This document shows, one piece after another, positions 60,418 to 64,000 of a stretch of DNA of 64,000 bases. Made by a program: the position numbers and the translations under genes. Location: assembly GCF_051401765.1 (NCBI RefSeq), contig NW_027480423.1, positions 19,592,001 to 19,656,000 on the forward strand, written 5' to 3'. The stretch is from Calliopsis andreniformis (Eukaryota; Arthropoda; Insecta; Hymenoptera; Andrenidae). The notes below the pieces were generated by a model. That model had not been told where the DNA came from, did not search any database, and saw only the letters and a list, made by a program, of their open reading frames with translations. Position 1 is the first letter of the stretch; every line of letters starts with the position of its first letter.

Positions 60418-63400
60418 AAGCGAATAATTGCAACCAGTGTGAAAGTAATGGTCATTTCTACGTTCCGAGCACCCTAGGCGTCACACTAGGGCGTTGCTCC
60501 ACCACATCTAATAGCTACGACCTTAGAAGTCAACGCCAGAGGCATAAAGTACAATACAAATACAACAGCGTTTTCATCGTATAAAACGAATAATTGCAAC
60601 CAGTGTGAAAGTTATGGTCATTTCTACATTCCGGGCAACCTAGGATTCACTCTAGGGCGTTGCTCCACCAGATCGAATAGTTAGGTCCTTAGAAGTAAAC
60701 GCCAGAAACATAAAATACGATATAAATACAACAGCGTCTCCATCGTATAAAACGAATAATTGCAATCAGTGTGAAAGTTATGGTCATTTCTACATTTCGA
60801 GCAACCTAGGATTCACTCTAGGGTGTTGCTCCACCAGATCGAATAGTTAGGTCCGCAGAAGTAAACGCCAGAAGCATAAAATACGATATAAATACAACAG
60901 CGTTTCCATCGTATAAAACGAATAATTGCAACCAGTTTGAAAGTGATGGCCAATTCTACGTTCCGGGCAACCTAGGCCTCACTCTAGGGCGTTGCTCCAC
61001 CAGTTCGAATAGCTAGTGCCTTAGAAGTCAACGCCGGCAGCATAAAATACAATATAAATACAACAGTTTTTCCATCGTATAAAACGAATAATTGCAACCA
61101 GTATGAAACTTATGGTCATTTCTACTTTCCGAGCAACCTAGGCTTCACCCTAGGGCGTTGCTCCAACAGATTGAATAGTTAGGACCTTAGAAGTCAACGC
61201 CCGAACCATAAAATGCAAAAAAAATACAACAGTGTTTCCATCATATAACAGGAATAATTGCAACCAGTTTGAAAGTTATGGCCAATTCTACGTTCCGGGC
61301 ATAATAGGCTTCTCTCTAGGGCGTTGCTACACCAGATCGAAAAGATAGTGCCTTAGAAGTCAACGCCAGAAGCATAAAATACGATATAAATACAACAGTT
61401 TTTCCATCGTATAAAACGAATAATTGCAACCAGTATGAAACTTATGGTCATTTCTACTTTCCGAGCAACCTAGGCTTCACCCTAGGGCGTTGCTCCAACA
61501 GATTGAATAGTTAGGGCCTTAGAAGTCAACGCCCGAACCATAAAATGCAAAAAAAATACAACAGTGTTTCCGTCATATATCAGGAATAATTGCAACCAGT
61601 TTGAAAGTGATGGCCAATTCTACGTTCCGGGAAACCTAGGCTTCACTCTATTGCGTTGCTCCACCAGATCTAATAGTTAGTGCCTTAGAAGTCAACGCCA
61701 GAAGCATAAAATACAATATAAATACAACAGTTTTTCCATCGTATAACAGGATTAATTGCAACCAGTTTGAAGGTGATGGCCAATTCTACCTTCCGGGCTA
61801 CCTAGGCTTCACTCTAGGGCGTTGCTCCACCAGATCGAATAGATAGTGCCTTAGAAGTCAACGCCAGAAGCATAAAATACAATATAAGTACAACAGTGTT
61901 TCCATCGTATAAAACGAATAATTGCAACCAGGATGAAACTTATGGTCATTTCTACTTTCCGAGCAAGCTAGGCTTCACCCTAGGGCGTTGCGCCAACAGA
62001 TTGAATAGTTAGGGCCTTAGAAGTCAACGCCCGAAGCATAAAATGCAATAAAAATACAACAGTGATTCCATCGTATAAAACGAATAATTGCAACCAGGAT
62101 GAAACTTATGGTCATTTCTACTTTACGAGCAAGCTAGGCTTCACCCTAGTGCGTTGCTCCAAAAGATTGAATAGTTAGGACCTTAGAAGTGATCACCCGA
62201 ACCATAAAATGCAAAAAAAATACAACAGTGTTTCCATCATATAACAGGAATAATTGCAACCAGTCTGAAAGTGATGGCCAATTCTACGTTCCGGGCAACC
62301 TGGGCTTCGCTCTAGGGCGTTGCTTCACCAGATCGAAAAGATAGTGCCTTAGAAGTCAACGCCAGAAGCATAAAATGCGATATAAATACAACAGTTTTTC
62401 CATCGTATGAAACAAATAATTGCAACCAGTATGAAACTTATGGTCATTTCTACTTTCCGAGCAACCTAGGCTTCACCCTAGGGCGTTGCTCCAACAGATT
62501 GAATAGTTAGGGCCTTAGAAGTCAACGCCCGAACCATAAAATGCAAAAAAAATACAACAGTGTTTCCGTCATATATCAGGAATAATTGCAACCAGTTTGA
62601 AAGTGATGGCCAATTCTACGTTCCGGGAAACCTAGGCTTCACTCTATTGCGTTGCTCCACCAGATCTAATAGTTAGTGCCTTAGAAGTCAACGCCAGAAG
62701 CATAAAATACAATATAAATACAACAGTTTTTCCATCGTATAAAACGAATAATTGCAACCAGGATGAAACTTATGGTCATTTCTACTTTCCGAGCAAGCTA
62801 GGCTTCACCCTAGGGCGTTGCGCCAACAGATTGAATAGTTAGGGCCTTAGAAGTCAACGCCCGAAGCATAAAATGCAATAAAAATACAACAGTGATTCCA
62901 TCGTATAAAACGAATAATTGCAACCAGGATGAAACTTATGGTCATTTCTACTTTACGAGCAAGCTAGGCTTCACCCTAGTGCGTTGCTCCAAAAGATTGA
63001 GTAGTTAGGACCTTAGAAGTGATCACCCGAACCATAAAATGCAAAAAAAATACAACAGTGTTTCCATCATATAACAGGAATAATTGCAACCAGTTTGAAA
63101 GTGATGGCCAATTCTGCGTTCCGGGCAACCTGGGCTTCGCTCTAGGGCGTTGCTTCACCAGATCGAAAAGATAGTGCCTTAGAAGTCAACGCCAGAAGCA
63201 TAAAATGCGATATAAATACAACAGTTTTTCCATCGTATGAAACAAATAATTGCAACCAGTATGAAACTTAGGGTCACTTCTACCTTCCGAGTAACCTAGG
63301 CTTCACCCTAGGTCGTAGCTCCAACGGATTGAATAGTTAGGGCCTTAGTAGTCTACGCCCGAACCATAAAATGCAAAAAAAATACAACAGTGTTTCCATC

Positions 63401-63571
63401 ATATAACAGGAATAATTGCGACCAGTTTGAAAGTGATGGCCAATTCTACGTTCCGGGCAACCTAGGTTTCACTCCAGGGCGTTGCTCCACCAGACCGAAT
63501 AGTTACGGCCCAAGAAGTCAACGCCAGAAGCATAAAATACGATATAAATACAACAGCTTTTCCATCGTATA
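60418..63571 (+). repeat. 19-monomer unit with an internal repeat
   Basis: 3154 bp, order A-B-C-N-O-P-O-U-G'-H'-I-J-K/O-U-H'-I-J-K-L. The first part matches 52947 onward at offset 7471. From 62410 a K-headed O monomer and a second U repeat 61414-61745, and H'-I-J at 62742-63239 repeats 61912-62409. I carries GTGATCACCCG in both copies. Confidence 0.86.
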
Positions 63572-64000
63572 AAGCGAATAATTGCAACCAGTGTGAAAGT
63601 AATGGTCATTTCTACGTTCCGAGCACCCTAGGCGTCACACTAGGGCGTTGCTCCACCACATCTAATAGCTACGACCTTAGAAGTCAACGCCAGAGGCATA
63701 AAGTACAATACAAATACAACAGCGTTTTCATCGTATAAAACGAATAATTGCAATCAGTGTGAAAGTTATGGTCATTTCTACATTTCGAGCAACCTAGGAT
63801 TCACTCTAGGGTGTTGCTCCAACAGATTGAATAGTTAGGGCCTTAGAAGTCAACGCCCGAAGCATAAAATGCAATAAAAATACAACAGTGATTCCATCGT
63901 ATAAAACGAATAATTGCAACCAGGATGAAACTTATGGTCATTTCTACTTTACGAGCAAGCTAGGCTTCACCCTAGTGCGTTGCTCCAAAAGATTGAGTAG
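63572..64000 (+). repeat. Partial unit A, C/H' chimera, I (truncated by window end)
   Basis: A at 63572-63737; then a monomer with a C head (TTGCAATCAGTG, ATTTCGAGC, GGGTGTTGCTCC) and a beta H' tail (CAACAGATTG, CGCCCGAAGC, GTGATTCC); then 97 bases of I. The array continues past the right edge. Confidence 0.88.

Larger units (their letters stand above)
46811..61918 (+). repeat. 7637/7471-bp tandem duplication, nearly identical copies
   Basis: Copy one is 46811-54447 and copy two is 54448-61918. The offset is 7637 up to about 59438 and 7471 after it, the difference being exactly one 166-bp monomer. I noticed only a handful of single-base differences along the copies. The sequence match runs on to about 61983, where CTAGTGCG and CTAGGGCG part. 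Confidence 0.94.
1..64000 (+). repeat. 166-bp satellite array filling the window
   Basis: The block AATAATTGCAACCAG recurs every 166 bases from the first base to the last, always on the plus strand. This gives 385 whole monomers and a 97-base partial one at the end. Every stretch I read is satellite; there is no insertion, inversion or single-copy spacer. The monomer is AT-rich with a GC-richer centre (CCGAGCAACCTAGG). Monomer types differ by substitutions (about 24 of 166 positions between types J and O by hand count) and almost never by length. Long homogeneous arrays of nucleosome-sized monomers with higher-order periodicity are characteristic of eukaryotic centromeric or pericentromeric satellites. 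The species and a centromeric role are not shown by the sequence. Confidence 0.99.

Noticed and set aside
46811..61918. Treating the 7.6-kb duplication as certainly an assembly error
   Set aside because: The copies differ by several substitutions and an exact one-monomer deletion, which argues for two real copies, though only spanning reads can settle it.
26957..63158. Minus-strand open frames of 60-67 codons in the J/O and L'' monomers (for example 26957-27139, 27387-27590)
   Set aside because: They are by-products of repeat copies lacking a stop in one frame; they change with monomer type, start at non-ATG codons in the cases checked, and have no promoter or codon signature.
483..63572. 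Recurring 60-codon plus-strand open frames in L-type monomers (for example 483-665, 2308-2490, 63390-63572)
   Set aside because: They begin at GTG, cover one monomer plus the adjoining tail, recur only because the satellite repeats, and have no conserved protein features. Since 166 is not a multiple of three, the frame shifts with each monomer and closes at once.
1..64000. CRISPR array
   Set aside because: The repeat is 166 bp and contiguous, with no short direct repeats separated by unique spacers, and no cas genes.
1..64000. CENP-B box (TTCG, then A, then CGGG at set spacing)
   Set aside because: TTCCGGGC and TTCGAATAG occur, but the full spacing pattern does not. In alpha monomers the bases upstream of CGGG do not match at the required positions on the plus strand, and the minus-strand CCCGAA context also fails.
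1..64000. Telomere-like TTAGGG and CCTAACC motifs (GTTAGGGCC in many monomers; AACCTAACC near 49845 and 57483)
   Set aside because: They occur once per monomer and never in tandem, so they are chance matches and not interstitial telomere tracts.
1..64000. Identification as a specific known satellite family or species
   Set aside because: The monomer length is compatible with many plant and animal centromeric satellites, but I do not recognise the sequence and cannot run a search.

Overview
The whole window is one uninterrupted tandem satellite DNA array with a 166-bp monomer. All monomers run in the same orientation. I count 385 complete monomers plus a partial one starting at 63904. I found no protein-coding gene, RNA gene, transposon, CRISPR array or single-copy DNA. 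Arrays like this, with monomers near nucleosome-repeat length arranged in higher-order repeats (HORs), are typical of eukaryotic centromeric or pericentromeric heterochromatin. I do not recognise the monomer from a named organism, so I make no species call and do not claim a functional centromere.

Monomer register: I start each monomer at the first base of the AAACG/ACAGG block just before AATAATTGC. Monomers fall into three sequence classes. The gamma class has GTGTGAAAG (types A-F). The alpha class has GTTTGAAAGTGATGG and usually CCGGGCAAC (types G, J, L, N, P, Q, T, U, W). The beta class has G(T/G)ATGAAAC and usually CCGAGCAA (types H, I, K, O, R, S, V, X). The prototype HOR is a 12-mer, A-B-C-D-E-F-G-H-I-J-K-L, exactly 1992 bp, seen intact at 7635-9626 and 9627-11618.

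Layout: 1-13278 holds 12-mer HORs and 11-, 10- and 9-mer deletion variants, including a 3319-bp tandem duplication (1495-4813 and 4814-8132). 13279-26556 mixes canonical units with extended 15-, 23- and 22-monomer units that bring in alpha/beta alternating monomers (N, O, P, U, V, Q, R, W, S, T). 26557-47467 is dominated by 6-mer (996 bp), 5-mer (830 bp) and 14-mer (2323 bp) units, built into a 7468-bp tandem duplication with a nested 3983-bp tandem duplication. 47468-61918 contains a nearly identical 7.6-kb tandem duplication (46811-54447 and 54448-61918); its second copy has lost exactly one monomer. 61919-64000 continues with locally reshuffled units.

The structure reads as a record of repeated unequal homologous exchange: chimeric monomers sit at nearly every change of HOR register, and the reading phase of 166 is almost never broken. 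Recurring sequence elements that might matter biologically are a bulged dyad (hairpin/cruciform potential) at monomer positions about 50-82, perfect mainly in beta monomers; a second dyad private to type L; and a slot that holds either TATAAATA or an A-tract depending on monomer class. Any function for these is inference.
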